Shown here: positions 7,627-15,499 of the stretch, piece by piece
Layout: the number at the start of each line of letters is the position of its first letter
Position numbering within the stretch: position 1 is the stretch's first letter
Source: Candidatus Poseidoniaceae archaeon
GTDB taxonomy: Archaea > Thermoplasmatota > Poseidoniia > Poseidoniales > Poseidoniaceae
Direction of reading: 5' to 3'
Assembly: GCA_022424925.1 (NCBI GenBank)
Contig: JAKMGM010000047.1
Span: 1 to 23,961 of the forward strand
DNA length: 23,961 nucleotides
Position numbers and translations under genes: made by a program
Notes under the pieces: model-generated
The model's database searches: none
The model's input: only the letters and a program-made list of their open reading frames with translations
Told to the model about the DNA's origin: nothing

Positions 7627-8649
7627 TCAACCTAGTGGGCCGAGAAAGCCGAGCCATTGCGGAGGAACGATGCATACAGCCACAAGTGCGACATGCATCC
7701 ATCCCAAAAAATAAATTGAACGGAAAAAAGATTTTGCGGCTTTGGGCATTCGCCCGTTTTCATCAAACGACTCGAGAGGGTCGATGCTCCAGACAGACGA
7801 GGCGTACCAGACCGTAAGCCCCGTAGCAAGGAGAGCCCACAGCAACGGTAGACCGCTCTGTGGCCAAAATACGGGAACAAGAGCAAGGAGTAGCAAAAGC
7901 ACGCAGTACACTTTGGACTCGAGAACCGTACGTTCAGGACCCTTCACCTCATTCATCATGGGAACATTGACTTTACCGTATTCACCCGATCTGTAAAGGG
8001 CCAGTGCCCAAAAATGGGGTGGAGTCCAAAGGAAAATGAGGAGAAACAACATCCAAGGAATCGGAGATGCTAGATCAAATGGATTTGAGGAATCAATCGA
8101 AGATGATGCAGCAGCTGCCCATCCAATGAGAGGAGGGGTAGCCCCAGCGATGCCACCGATGACGATGTTTTGAGGCGGGCGGCGTTTGAGCAAAATGGAG
8201 TAGACAAGAACATAAAAACCGACAGAGAAAAACGACCAGAAGGCTGCTTTCCAATGGACGAGGAAGAACAACGATGAACCAACTACAGCAAGAATCATCC
8301 CGAACACGAGCGCTCCCCGTGCAGAAATATGGCCTTGAGGGACTGGACGATTTTTGGTGCGCTGCATGTGGCCGTCAATATCTGCATCATACCACATGTT
8401 GATTGAATTAGAACCACCCGCAGAAAGCGTGCCGGCAACAACCGTTAACACAACGGTGAACAGGGTATCAGGCCATGTTCGCTGCACGTCCAAAAGACCA
8501 TGACGAGCGAGGAGGTCATGAACAAGTATGGCGCATACTGCTGTGACTTGGAGCAGGACAATGACTCTCAACTTCATCAATCGAATGAAAACTTTCGGCC
8601 ACCCTGGGTGAGGCAATGGATGCGTAGAAGAGAGGTGCTCCACATTCAT
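7627..8649 (-). CDS. ctaB: Protoheme IX farnesyltransferase (heme O synthase)
   Basis: A 340-residue UbiA-superfamily membrane prenyltransferase that attaches a farnesyl group to heme b to make heme O for the terminal oxidase. The prenyl-diphosphate site NMWYDADID (84-92, with Asp88, Asp90 and Asp92) is followed by the family signature RTKNRPVPQG (97-106). The second conserved block TPPHFWALALYRSGEYGKVNVPMM is typical of CtaB. There are about eight or nine hydrophobic helices, and length is slightly above the usual 290-310 because of a longer N terminus. The ATG at 8649 overlaps the TGA of ctaA (ATGA, 8646-8649), so the two are translationally coupled. The GTG at codon 3 has better spacing after GAGGAGG. 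The pair makes heme A from heme B through heme O. Confidence 0.95.
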   Translation of the reverse strand: MNVEHLSSTHPLPHPGWPKVFIRLMKLRVIVLLQVTAVCAILVHDLLARHGLLDVQRTWPDTLFTVVLTVVAGTLSAGGSNSINMWYDADIDGHMQRTKNRPVPQGHISARGALVFGMILAVVGSSLFFLVHWKAAFWSFFSVGFYVLVYSILLKRRPPQNIVIGGIAGATPPLIGWAAAASSSIDSSNPFDLASPIPWMLFLLIFLWTPPHFWALALYRSGEYGKVNVPMMNEVKGPERTVLESKVYCVLLLLLALVPVFWPQSGLPLLWALLATGLTVWYASSVWSIDPLESFDENGRMPKAAKSFFRSIYFLGWMHVALVAVCIVPPQWLGFLGPLG

Positions 8650-9749
8650 TCCTCCTCATCCGTCGGCAAAGTTTGTGCTTGAAGGCGGAGGAAGAAGGAG
8701 GCCGATACGGCCACTAAGAAGCAAAATACTCCGAACACAAGATGCAGGAGTGACACCCATTCCGGGAATTCTTCCATGTCTGCAAGTACGATGTAGGAAC
8801 CACCAACAAGGACATTCAGAATCCACAGCCCTGCCGCAAAATCAGTAATCCGTCCAAGTACAGGCGTCACTTCGTGTTCACGCGCACTCTGACGCAATCG
8901 CGCAGAGCCAGAAACGAGTACAAGACCTACTAAAGCAGCACCAAAGCGGTGAATCATTTGGATAATGACGCCGGGGCCACTGAATGAGGGGAGAAGAGAA
9001 CCGTTACATTTCGGCCATCCGTTCGGGAAACCAACTGAACACCCCTGATTGTATTGCCCACCGGCTGTCGAAGAAACCCAAGCCCCCAGTATGAGAAGCG
9101 TGAATACAGAGCCAACCATTGCATCAACTCGGGTTTTGTTTGCCGCGATAAACTCGGGGTTCATTGAAAATAAATCCCACCCTGATTCCTCTTGACGACG
9201 CATGGCAAAATGTTGATACAAGAACGATGAGGTGAAGATACTGGCTAAAGAAAGATGCAATGCTACAGACCAGTCAACATTGTCCATCGCCACAGTCAAT
9301 GCCCCAACTAATGCCTGTACAATGAGCAAGATTCCAGAGAAAAGAGTCGTTCTGTAGACCGTCTTTCCGTATGTGTCAATCATTCGACGGGCGATAACCG
9401 CATTGAGTAGAACGGGGACTGCGATGACACCGACGAGCATTCTGTGGAACCATTCAGAAAAAATTTCAAAGGTTGTATAGCGATGATCTTCGCCTCGAGA
9501 GTCAATTTCATCTGGGTTCTCGTCCCAATACTGGCCTTGCTCTTCAACTGAAATATCGAAGCCCCATGTTCCAAAACATTGCGGCCAATCTGGACATGAC
9601 TCTCCTGCATCGTTGATACGAATCGTACCTCCTGCGATGATGATGCACAAGGCCATGCCGAGCAGAACAAGTGGAAGAGTTGACGGTCGCCGCCACCACG
9701 CCTGCCCCATGGGTGAAGGTGAGAGCAGACCCCTTTTGAACACATTCAT
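8646..9749 (-). CDS. ctaA: Heme A synthase (COX15/CtaA family)
   Basis: A 367-residue polytopic membrane enzyme that oxidises the C8 methyl of heme O to the formyl of heme A. Conserved His residues occur in EWFHRMLVG (His102), SVALHLSLAS, QMIHRFGAAL and VSLLHLVFG, the four expected heme ligands. Two Cys pairs lie in predicted outside loops: CPDWPQC (52/58) and CSVGFPNGWPKC. The frame stays open back to 9908, but ATG at 9749 is preferred. It sits just before the first helix, avoids most overlap with the divergent thioredoxin-like gene, and follows GGGGG. ATG at 9800 is the alternative and would overlap the divergent gene by 38 bases. It is followed by ctaB with a four-base overlap. The protein shows aerobic respiration with an aa3- or ba3-like heme-A oxidase. 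Confidence 0.93.
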   Translation of the reverse strand: MNVFKRGLLSPSPMGQAWWRRPSTLPLVLLGMALCIIIAGGTIRINDAGESCPDWPQCFGTWGFDISVEEQGQYWDENPDEIDSRGEDHRYTTFEIFSEWFHRMLVGVIAVPVLLNAVIARRMIDTYGKTVYRTTLFSGILLIVQALVGALTVAMDNVDWSVALHLSLASIFTSSFLYQHFAMRRQEESGWDLFSMNPEFIAANKTRVDAMVGSVFTLLILGAWVSSTAGGQYNQGCSVGFPNGWPKCNGSLLPSFSGPGVIIQMIHRFGAALVGLVLVSGSARLRQSAREHEVTPVLGRITDFAAGLWILNVLVGGSYIVLADMEEFPEWVSLLHLVFGVFCFLVAVSASFFLRLQAQTLPTDEEE

Positions 9750-9762
9750 GCCCCCATAGACC

Positions 9763-10665
9763 GTGTCGAGAACCCAATCCCGCCTCACATGGACACTCAT
9801 GGTTGTACTCGTTTGCACATACAGTTTGCCTTCAGCGACCTCTTTGGATACAGATGAGGAGGCGTTTGCGGCGCTTTTGGATGTGGTTGTTTTTGACGCT
9901 GCGTGCATGAGTTCTACAACCTTGTGTGAGGGTGAACGCGTTCAACATCTCGTGGAATACTACGGTGCGGACTGGTGTGAACCGTGTGAACTCATTGAAC
10001 TGGAAATTGACCGGCTCAACCGAACCGATACATTCGTCCTGCAGCATCATGCCTCGGTACTCGATGATTCATTTTTCAACGCCTCGAAATTCAAATTTGA
10101 ATATGAACACAGACTCTTGTTCATACCGAGTATTGTTATCAACGGTCAGGGACTACTCACCGGCTCGAGTCAAGGATTGGAACTTGCAAGTGTTCTAAGC
10201 CAGAGAAACACCACATACACGGGTTTGCAAAACCTATCGCTCAACAACGGAAGCCTGTCATGGAACGCTGTACATGGGGACAGAGTTTCCGTGTGGGTGA
10301 CTGAACCTGTTGAACACGAATCCAGAGACAGAACTCATCCGAATCTGGCTACAGGAATGATGGCCTTTAACGCCTCCAACGGTCAAGCAAACCTCTCCGC
10401 AATGCAATCACAAAATGGGGGTTCGATTGTTGTACTGTTGGAACGAGCCGGAATCTACCGTTTGGTCACTGATTCCGCAAACCCCACTGGAGGCATGGCC
10501 GTGTTTGACGGTGAAAGAGCAACTTCCGCAAACCAAGAGAATACCCTTTCCCCAGGCGTGCAAGCGACGGCATGGACGGTTATCCTGTTCATTGCACTCC
10601 TGCCAGCGATATACATGCGTTGGAAGATTTCAAGGCAAGTACCATCACCGCCTGAAGAGGAGTGA
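9763..10665 (+). CDS. Exported, membrane-anchored thioredoxin-like protein
   Basis: A 300-residue protein with an N-terminal signal peptide (hydrophobic core about 9-25), a thioredoxin-like domain with active site GADWCEPCEL (Cys72, Cys75) and a presumed cis-Pro at FIPSIVING (Pro122). A beta-rich middle domain I do not recognise (about 155-250) and a C-terminal helix (269-286) with a short basic tail follow. The catalytic domain should face outward, as a disulfide oxidoreductase or reductase. The gene starts with GTG at 9763, 13 bases from the divergent ctaA start; an in-frame ATG at 9799 is an alternative but would shorten the signal peptide. Its neighbours suggest a role in terminal oxidase or heme A synthase maturation, which is inference. 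Two extra Cys at 48 and 55 (ACMSSTTLC) could form another disulfide. Confidence 0.75.
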   Translation: MSRTQSRLTWTLMVVLVCTYSLPSATSLDTDEEAFAALLDVVVFDAACMSSTTLCEGERVQHLVEYYGADWCEPCELIELEIDRLNRTDTFVLQHHASVLDDSFFNASKFKFEYEHRLLFIPSIVINGQGLLTGSSQGLELASVLSQRNTTYTGLQNLSLNNGSLSWNAVHGDRVSVWVTEPVEHESRDRTHPNLATGMMAFNASNGQANLSAMQSQNGGSIVVLLERAGIYRLVTDSANPTGGMAVFDGERATSANQENTLSPGVQATAWTVILFIALLPAIYMRWKISRQVPSPPEEE

Positions 10666-10745
10666 AATCCTCGGTTGAGGCTTGGGGTAGGTTCAAGAAG
10701 AGTAGGCTATTCGCCAAACTGCGGGAGTTCCCGTAGGTGTATCAT

Positions 10746-11000
10746 ATGGTTAAACCAGCACGACTTCACACACGTTTTGAAAGAGCTCGAATTATCGGTG
10801 CACGCGCACTCCAAATTGGAATGGGTGCGCCCTTGTATGCAAACGAAGAAGTCCTTCGAGACGCATTCAAAGAAGAGCTTATTTCTCTTTACGGCCTCGA
10901 GGAAGCATCTGTTCGCTTCGTGTTAGACCCTCTCAAAATTGCGTTGTATGAATATGAACACGAACTCATACCAATCGATATTGACCCTCACGAAAACTGA
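10746..11000 (+). CDS. rpoK: DNA-directed RNA polymerase subunit K (Rpb6/omega homologue)
   Basis: An 84-residue subunit that helps assemble the archaeal RNA polymerase core. The signature TRFERARIIGARALQIGMGAP (residues 9-29, the most conserved part of RpoK/Rpb6) is near perfect. The C-terminal pattern DPLKIALYEYEHELIPIDI matches the usual DPxxIAxxEL...IPI. Between them are about 26 acidic/hydrophobic residues (NEEVLRDAFKEELISL...) that are usually only a few residues long in archaeal RpoK, which is normally near 55-65 residues. The ATG at 10746 is chosen over the GTG at 10737 because AGGTG lies just upstream. The gene stands alone after an 80-base gap. Its 3' end overlaps the convergent dioxygenase gene by 13 bases. 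Confidence 0.92.
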   Translation: MVKPARLHTRFERARIIGARALQIGMGAPLYANEEVLRDAFKEELISLYGLEEASVRFVLDPLKIALYEYEHELIPIDIDPHEN

Positions 11001-12097
11001 TGCTCGTTCCCTGAAGCAAAGCCGTAAAAAGCGGCCTTTTCGACGTTCGGCAACGCCTCACGCTTAACGAGTAATGTCCGTACTGCCCACAAATCTACGA
11101 AGACTCGATACTTCGTCGTAGCATCGAGATAGTCGACGCCGCTGGAACCCCCAGTACCCATTCGACGTCCAATCATTCGTTCTACCATTCGAGCATGGGC
11201 TGACCGAAACAGCAGCATGGACTGTTCAAGACCAACAAATGAGTCGATCAGTTTCCGAGGCCACGAAAGCAAGGGAAGTTCTCGATACGATTCAATGAAC
11301 AAGAGACCTGCTCTAGAGCGTGAAATCTGGCCATCCGGTCGAAGAAAATGTTCCGCTTGTTCGGTCGCAGCTTCAATACGAGCACGAACCGGGGCTTCTT
11401 CCCCGTGCCCGATAGCTACGATGTGTGCAATGACTTCCTCACCATGAGCCCTCATGGCTTCCAAATGGCGATTGATAAAAAGTTCCAAAACCTCATCATC
11501 ACCCTTCGCATTCGGCAGAGAACCATTGATTGGCGTACGGGAAAGCCATGCAGAAAGAGCTTCTCTAAGGGAAGGTTCACTGGATGTTGCTTCAAAGTCA
11601 GTCAGAACTTTATCGGTCACTTTTCCTTCTCGAGCCAACTTTTTCATGTGAAGAAGCGGATCCATACCCCCCATGCGTTGCGCATTGTCAAGACCGAGTA
11701 AAACCTCCAATTCTCGCATTTGCCAAGACTCAAAACCTGATGAGGTGCCCAGTTTATCACGGAATGCTAGGAATCCCTGCGGCGTAAGTGTCTCCATTAC
11801 TTTCCACTGATTCGACAACAAACGGAAAATCTCAGTCACTCTGTCCAAGTGGTGAACCATCTGCGGTAGTTTCTCTTCAGCGACGTGCTCTTGATTGAGC
11901 AGGGTGTGTGTTTCCTTAAGTTCGCGGAGTATGAGTTTGAACCACAACTCAAACGCCTGGTGAACAATAATGAAATGTTGTTCGTCGTTTGACGGCGTAG
12001 GCGCATATCCGGATGGCCCGTCTTGGAGTTTGAGTAACTCGTCCAATTGAAGGTATCCTCCGTAGGTCATTCGATGGGGTGTTGCACCTTCGGCCAT
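10988..12097 (-). CDS. kynA: Tryptophan 2,3-dioxygenase
   Basis: A 369-residue heme enzyme that opens the indole ring of L-tryptophan with O2 to give N-formylkynurenine, the first step of the kynurenine route. The N-terminal TYGGYLQLDELLKLQ (11-25) and HQAFELWFKLILREL (46-60) are family hallmarks. The proximal heme ligand should be His301 in AHARMVERMIG, followed by GTGGSSG (314-320), which binds the substrate carboxylate and amine, and by TKYRVFVDLWAVRTLL. Length matches the family. No Shine-Dalgarno precedes the ATG at 12097, so the transcript may be leaderless. No formamidase or kynureninase is nearby, so whether it serves NAD synthesis or catabolism is open. It needs O2, in line with the respiratory genes. 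Confidence 0.93.
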   Translation of the reverse strand: MAEGATPHRMTYGGYLQLDELLKLQDGPSGYAPTPSNDEQHFIIVHQAFELWFKLILRELKETHTLLNQEHVAEEKLPQMVHHLDRVTEIFRLLSNQWKVMETLTPQGFLAFRDKLGTSSGFESWQMRELEVLLGLDNAQRMGGMDPLLHMKKLAREGKVTDKVLTDFEATSSEPSLREALSAWLSRTPINGSLPNAKGDDEVLELFINRHLEAMRAHGEEVIAHIVAIGHGEEAPVRARIEAATEQAEHFLRPDGQISRSRAGLLFIESYRELPLLSWPRKLIDSFVGLEQSMLLFRSAHARMVERMIGRRMGTGGSSGVDYLDATTKYRVFVDLWAVRTLLVKREALPNVEKAAFYGFASGNEHQFS

Positions 12098-12301
12098 GGC
12101 ATAGGATAGGTGTTAAGCCCTTGAACTCTTCACTTCTATCGAAACAAAAATTGTCAACTTGAACATTTGATTTTCAATCCGGACATATAAACACTCTTGA
12201 AAACCGAATCCAACCTTCAGTGATGGTGTTGAACAGCAAAAATAGATTCCACAATACAATCCTATGAGAACACTCATATCACACATACTTGACCCCTCGA
12301 C
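12098..12301. promoter_or_regulatory. Divergent promoter region between dioxygenase and purP genes
   Basis: This 204-base gap is the longest in the window and holds no gene I can see. It is AT-rich in the middle. A TATA-like CATATAAAC lies at 12184-12192 and reads TTTATATG on the other strand, so it could serve either direction. It would leave a leader of roughly 60-90 bases. A second weaker element, TCATATCA (about 12274-12281), lies about 25 bases before the purP ATG and would fit a leaderless transcript. Which is used is undecided. Confidence 0.4.
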
Positions 12302-13414
12302 ATGGGCGTAGATTCGGATACACTGGCACGATGGCTGGCAAACTATGACCGAGACAACATCACCATCGGTGTTGTCGCCTCACACTCTTCATTGCAAATC
12401 TTGCACGGCGCCCGCCTTGAAGGGTTCCGAACTTTAGGGATTGCAGTGGGGGAAAACCGTAGAAGATTCTACAAGGCTTTCCCAGGGGCTGAACCTGACG
12501 AATGGTTGATGCTTGAAAACTATCGAGAAATGCTCGACCACGCTGAATGGTTTCGAGAGAGAAATGTGGTTATAATTCCGCACGGATCGCTGGTTGAATA
12601 CCTCGGTTCTTCGAATTTTCGTGAATTGCAAGTCCCAACCTTCGGAAACAGGGGCATTTTACACTGGGAGAGCAGTCGAGGACGGCAAAGGCAGTGGCTC
12701 GAAGCCGGTGGTTGTACAATGCCCAAGGTACTCGAAGACCCGCATGACATTGACGGCCCTGTCATTGTGAAGTATGCCGGGGCAAAGGGTGGAAGAGGCT
12801 ACTTCATCGCCCGTAACTACCGCGATTTCCGCAGGAATGTCGATATTGAAGAAGAATTCACAATCCAAGAGTACGTACTAGGCTGTCGATATTATCTGCA
12901 CTTTTTCTTTGATCCGACAGCCACCGATGGGTTTCAAGTCCGTGGAAAAGGAAAGAACGCTGGCAAGAATCTAGGCCGTCTTGAACTCCTTTCAATGGAC
13001 CGACGCGATGAATCCAATGTCGATGAATTCTACAAACTTGGTTCACTGCGTGACCTAAGAGAAATGGAACTTGAACCATCATTTGTGGTAACCGGAAACC
13101 AACCTGTCGTCATACGAGAATCCCTCTTGCCGCGAGCGTTTGAAATGGCTGAGGGGACGGTGGCTGAATCGTTTGAACTCGAGGAAGAAAGTCGGGGCAT
13201 GATTGGACCATTTTGTTTGGAAACTATTGTCACTGACGCATTAGAATTCAAGGTGTTTGAAATTAGCGCACGTATTGTTGCTGGCTCGAATCCATTCGTA
13301 GGCGGCTCACCGTATTCTGACATCAATGAAGAGCGAATGTCGACGGGACGACGCATCGCTCGCTCAATCCGGAAAGCGAGTGAGAACGACTGCCTTGGCG
13401 ATATCCTTTCGTAA
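12302..13414 (+). CDS. purP: FAICAR synthetase PurP (archaeal purine biosynthesis)
   Basis: A 370-residue ATP-grasp enzyme that makes FAICAR from AICAR, formate and ATP, the archaeal replacement for the folate-dependent PurH transformylase. VASHSSLQILHGARLEGF (25-42) matches the family N terminus. The ATP-grasp lysine block VKYAGAKGGRGYF is at 156-168, EEFTIQEYVLGCRYYLHFF follows, and FEISARIVAGSNPFVGGSPYS lies near the C terminus. Length agrees with known PurP proteins. The ATG at 12302 is the first start after an in-frame TGA at 12290-12292, so it cannot start earlier. No Shine-Dalgarno is visible. The gene ends 34 bases from a convergent gene. Confidence 0.95.
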   Translation: MGVDSDTLARWLANYDRDNITIGVVASHSSLQILHGARLEGFRTLGIAVGENRRRFYKAFPGAEPDEWLMLENYREMLDHAEWFRERNVVIIPHGSLVEYLGSSNFRELQVPTFGNRGILHWESSRGRQRQWLEAGGCTMPKVLEDPHDIDGPVIVKYAGAKGGRGYFIARNYRDFRRNVDIEEEFTIQEYVLGCRYYLHFFFDPTATDGFQVRGKGKNAGKNLGRLELLSMDRRDESNVDEFYKLGSLRDLREMELEPSFVVTGNQPVVIRESLLPRAFEMAEGTVAESFELEEESRGMIGPFCLETIVTDALEFKVFEISARIVAGSNPFVGGSPYSDINEERMSTGRRIARSIRKASENDCLGDILS

Positions 13415-13448
13415 ACCGTGAAGTTCTCAAGCCGTGATGGATTGAAGT

Positions 13449-14687
13449 TCAGTCGTTGTTGGCAAGTGACTCCAAATCTGGAGCACCAGGGAGGTTTTTG
13501 ATAGCCTCCATGTACTCGTCAAACGAAACAGTGCCATCTCCGTCCTTGTCTGCCTGTTCGTGAAGCACTTTCGCCTCTTCCACCGTCATACCGGTGGCTG
13601 AGGCCAGTTCTTCTACAGAAAGAAGAGCACTTCCGTCAATGTCAGCAGTCTGGAATCGGTTCTGCAGCGCTTCAAGTTCAGATTCGAGCTCTTGCTTGAT
13701 GCGGTCTCGCTCTGCTTTGGAAGCAACTGAGAACGAGCACACTTGCATGATAGGGTCGCCAGCACTTAATGCGGCTGAGAATTCGGTCGTTTCGCCACCG
13801 TTATTGACCATGATTTGGAACTTCGTTGGGTCTTTAGAGCGTCGCTTCTTGTGCTTCTTGTAGTAGTGGACATACACGTGATACTGCCCACCGGGCGCTG
13901 TGCCCTCAGGCCAAAACACGTTTTCAACAGGTTTTCTGGTTTCAGCTCGTACATTGGCATCAACATCCAATTCCCCACCGCAAGCGGACAGTTTGTTTCC
14001 GCCATGAATGCGTTCACCGGATGGGCACACGATGTGCAAATCCAAATCATTGTAGTTGTTCCACATGAGGGAGACTTGTACATCTGAAGATTTCGCACCT
14101 TCACGTTCCAGTCGAGCTTGCAATTCCTTGATTGCTTTGCTGTTTGCGTTGCTTGATGCGACTTGCTCCTGTTGAGCATTGGCAATTTCAGCAAGCCTCG
14201 CCTCTTCTGCTGCAAGTAAATCTTCTTGGCGTTGGAGTTCACGTTCCGCTGCAAGACGGGCTTCTTCCTGCTCACGTCGACGAGCTTCATCTTCTTCATC
14301 CCGTACTTTTTGCGCTGCTTCGTTTGCCAAACGTGCTTCTTCAAGCGCTTGATTACGCGCTTCTTCAGCAATACGCTGACGCTCTGCTTCCTGTTGAGCA
14401 CGCGTCTGGTCGAGTTGTTCTCGTGCTAGACGCTCTGCGTCTTCGAGTGCTAAACGGCTGGAAATTGCTTCTTGACGACGGCGACGGTTTTCGACGATGG
14501 CAAGTTTACGGTCAATCTCTTTCTTTGCACTACCAAAACCTGGCGCCTTTGTCCCGTAACGAAGGCCTTCAGGGCTCATACCTTGCCGAACCGAAACCGT
14601 GATGTCTTTTCGAGTGTAAATAAACCAAAGACCGTAGCTAAAACCACCGCCAAGGATAAAGGAGGCCACGAGGTATGTTATCTCCAT
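13449..14687 (-). CDS. Membrane-anchored coiled-coil protein with DUF2135/YfaP-like domain and EF-hand pair
   Basis: A 412-residue protein of unknown function, with four parts. First is an N-terminal membrane helix (about 4-25). Second is a long Ala/Glu/Arg/Gln-rich coiled coil (about 55-200) like that of TolA. Third is a beta domain (about 202-322) with SLMWNNYNDLDLHIVCPSGERI, GGELDVDANV and APGGQYHVYVHYY, the pattern of DUF2135/YfaP-like domains. Last are two EF-hand loops, DIDGSALLSVEE (349-360) and DKDGDGTVSFDE (380-391), the latter canonical. The frame is open to 14789, but that start overlaps the divergent regulator; ATG at 14687 has GGTGA at ideal spacing. Charges flanking the helix do not clearly fix topology: RK just after it hints at a cytoplasmic C terminus. 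It is divergent from the HTH_10 gene across 77 bases. Confidence 0.75.
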   Translation of the reverse strand: MEITYLVASFILGGGFSYGLWFIYTRKDITVSVRQGMSPEGLRYGTKAPGFGSAKKEIDRKLAIVENRRRRQEAISSRLALEDAERLAREQLDQTRAQQEAERQRIAEEARNQALEEARLANEAAQKVRDEEDEARRREQEEARLAAERELQRQEDLLAAEEARLAEIANAQQEQVASSNANSKAIKELQARLEREGAKSSDVQVSLMWNNYNDLDLHIVCPSGERIHGGNKLSACGGELDVDANVRAETRKPVENVFWPEGTAPGGQYHVYVHYYKKHKKRRSKDPTKFQIMVNNGGETTEFSAALSAGDPIMQVCSFSVASKAERDRIKQELESELEALQNRFQTADIDGSALLSVEELASATGMTVEEAKVLHEQADKDGDGTVSFDEYMEAIKNLPGAPDLESLANND

Positions 14688-14690
14688 CAC

Positions 14691-14698
14691 TCTCACCC
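14691..14698 (-). promoter_or_regulatory. Ribosome binding site fixing the start at 14687
   Basis: Read on the minus strand this is GGGTGAGA. Its GGTGA core ends five bases before the ATG at 14687. The in-frame ATGs at 14723 and 14789 have nothing comparable, and the latter would overlap the divergent gene, so this site decides the start of the coiled-coil protein. Confidence 0.6.
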
Positions 14699-14764
14699 AA
14701 GGAGTGATAGTCTTTGGTAGCATCGGTCTGAAGAGCGTACGGGGGAAAGTAAGTTCCGCACCAT

Positions 14765-15460
14765 ATGGCTCGAAAAATATGGTTGTCATTTTATATCCTC
14801 AACCCACATACATCACTTGTGCGAGAAATACAGTTACGGTGGACCGCCCAGACCGTTGCCAATTCTGAATACGCTCCAATTGCAGAAATAGTTCACTCAC
14901 TGGATGTCATCGGGCACCTTGATATTGGTCCAAAGGGGATTCGCCAATTGGTATACCCCCATTTTTGTGAAGGAAAAGGGCCTGAAGATTTGAATGAGGT
15001 TCCCTTCCTAAACGTAGAATCTGTGCTCGACCAGGGGCAAAGTGGTTATCTGGTTCTTTGGAATTCTCATCCACTCTCGGTCGCTGCGATTCGATTTTCA
15101 AACATCCATATTCTTCCGCCTTATTCCTACGGGGGCGATGGCATTGACATCACTGTACGTGGCGACTCGTCCGGTGTATCTCAGTTTCTCAAGACCTGTC
15201 GAGCCTTGCTTCCTCCCGATAGCGTGAAAGTAGTGGACATCGAAGATGACCGAGATATTGTTGAAAGCACATTGACTGAGAAACAGAGACATTGCGTTAA
15301 ATTTGCAGCTTCTTCAGGGTATTATGACCATCCCAAGAAGATTAAACTTCGCGAACTTTCAGAACTCATGGATATACCGCGTTCGACGCTCCAAGAGCAT
15401 CTTAACCGTGCTGAATTAGCCATGATGAAGTGGGCCAGCGAACAAATCGAAACGCATTGA
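14765..15460 (+). CDS. Bacterio-opsin activator-type HTH_10 transcription regulator
   Basis: A 231-residue regulator. Residues 168-225 form an HTH_10 domain: STLTEKQRHCVKFAASSGYYDHPKK, then LRELSELMDIPRSTLQEHLNRAELAM. This is the helix-turn-helix of the Bat family, common in euryarchaea. The N-terminal part (1-160) probably senses a signal or ligand but has no domain I can name; Bat-family N-terminal halves vary. The ATG at 14765 gives the full-length frame. It is followed after 39 bases by the aromatic amino-acid genes on the same strand, so it may be the first gene of that operon and regulate it; this is inference. It is divergent from the coiled-coil/EF-hand gene and could also control that promoter. 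Confidence 0.88.
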   Translation: MARKIWLSFYILNPHTSLVREIQLRWTAQTVANSEYAPIAEIVHSLDVIGHLDIGPKGIRQLVYPHFCEGKGPEDLNEVPFLNVESVLDQGQSGYLVLWNSHPLSVAAIRFSNIHILPPYSYGGDGIDITVRGDSSGVSQFLKTCRALLPPDSVKVVDIEDDRDIVESTLTEKQRHCVKFAASSGYYDHPKKIKLRELSELMDIPRSTLQEHLNRAELAMMKWASEQIETH

Positions 15461-15499
15461 CGTGCAAAACCTTGAGAACGAGTGGGCAATCCGTAAGCC

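Noticed and set aside
10722..10734. Small dyad CGGGAGTTCCCG-like hairpin before rpoK
   Set aside because: Stem of only four or five pairs with a very short loop; not beyond chance and no T-tract follows.
13766..14401. 211-residue minus-strand frame and plus-strand Leu-rich frames over the coiled coil
   Set aside because: Low-complexity reading of the Ala/Glu/Arg codon repeats in other frames; no start context or domain.
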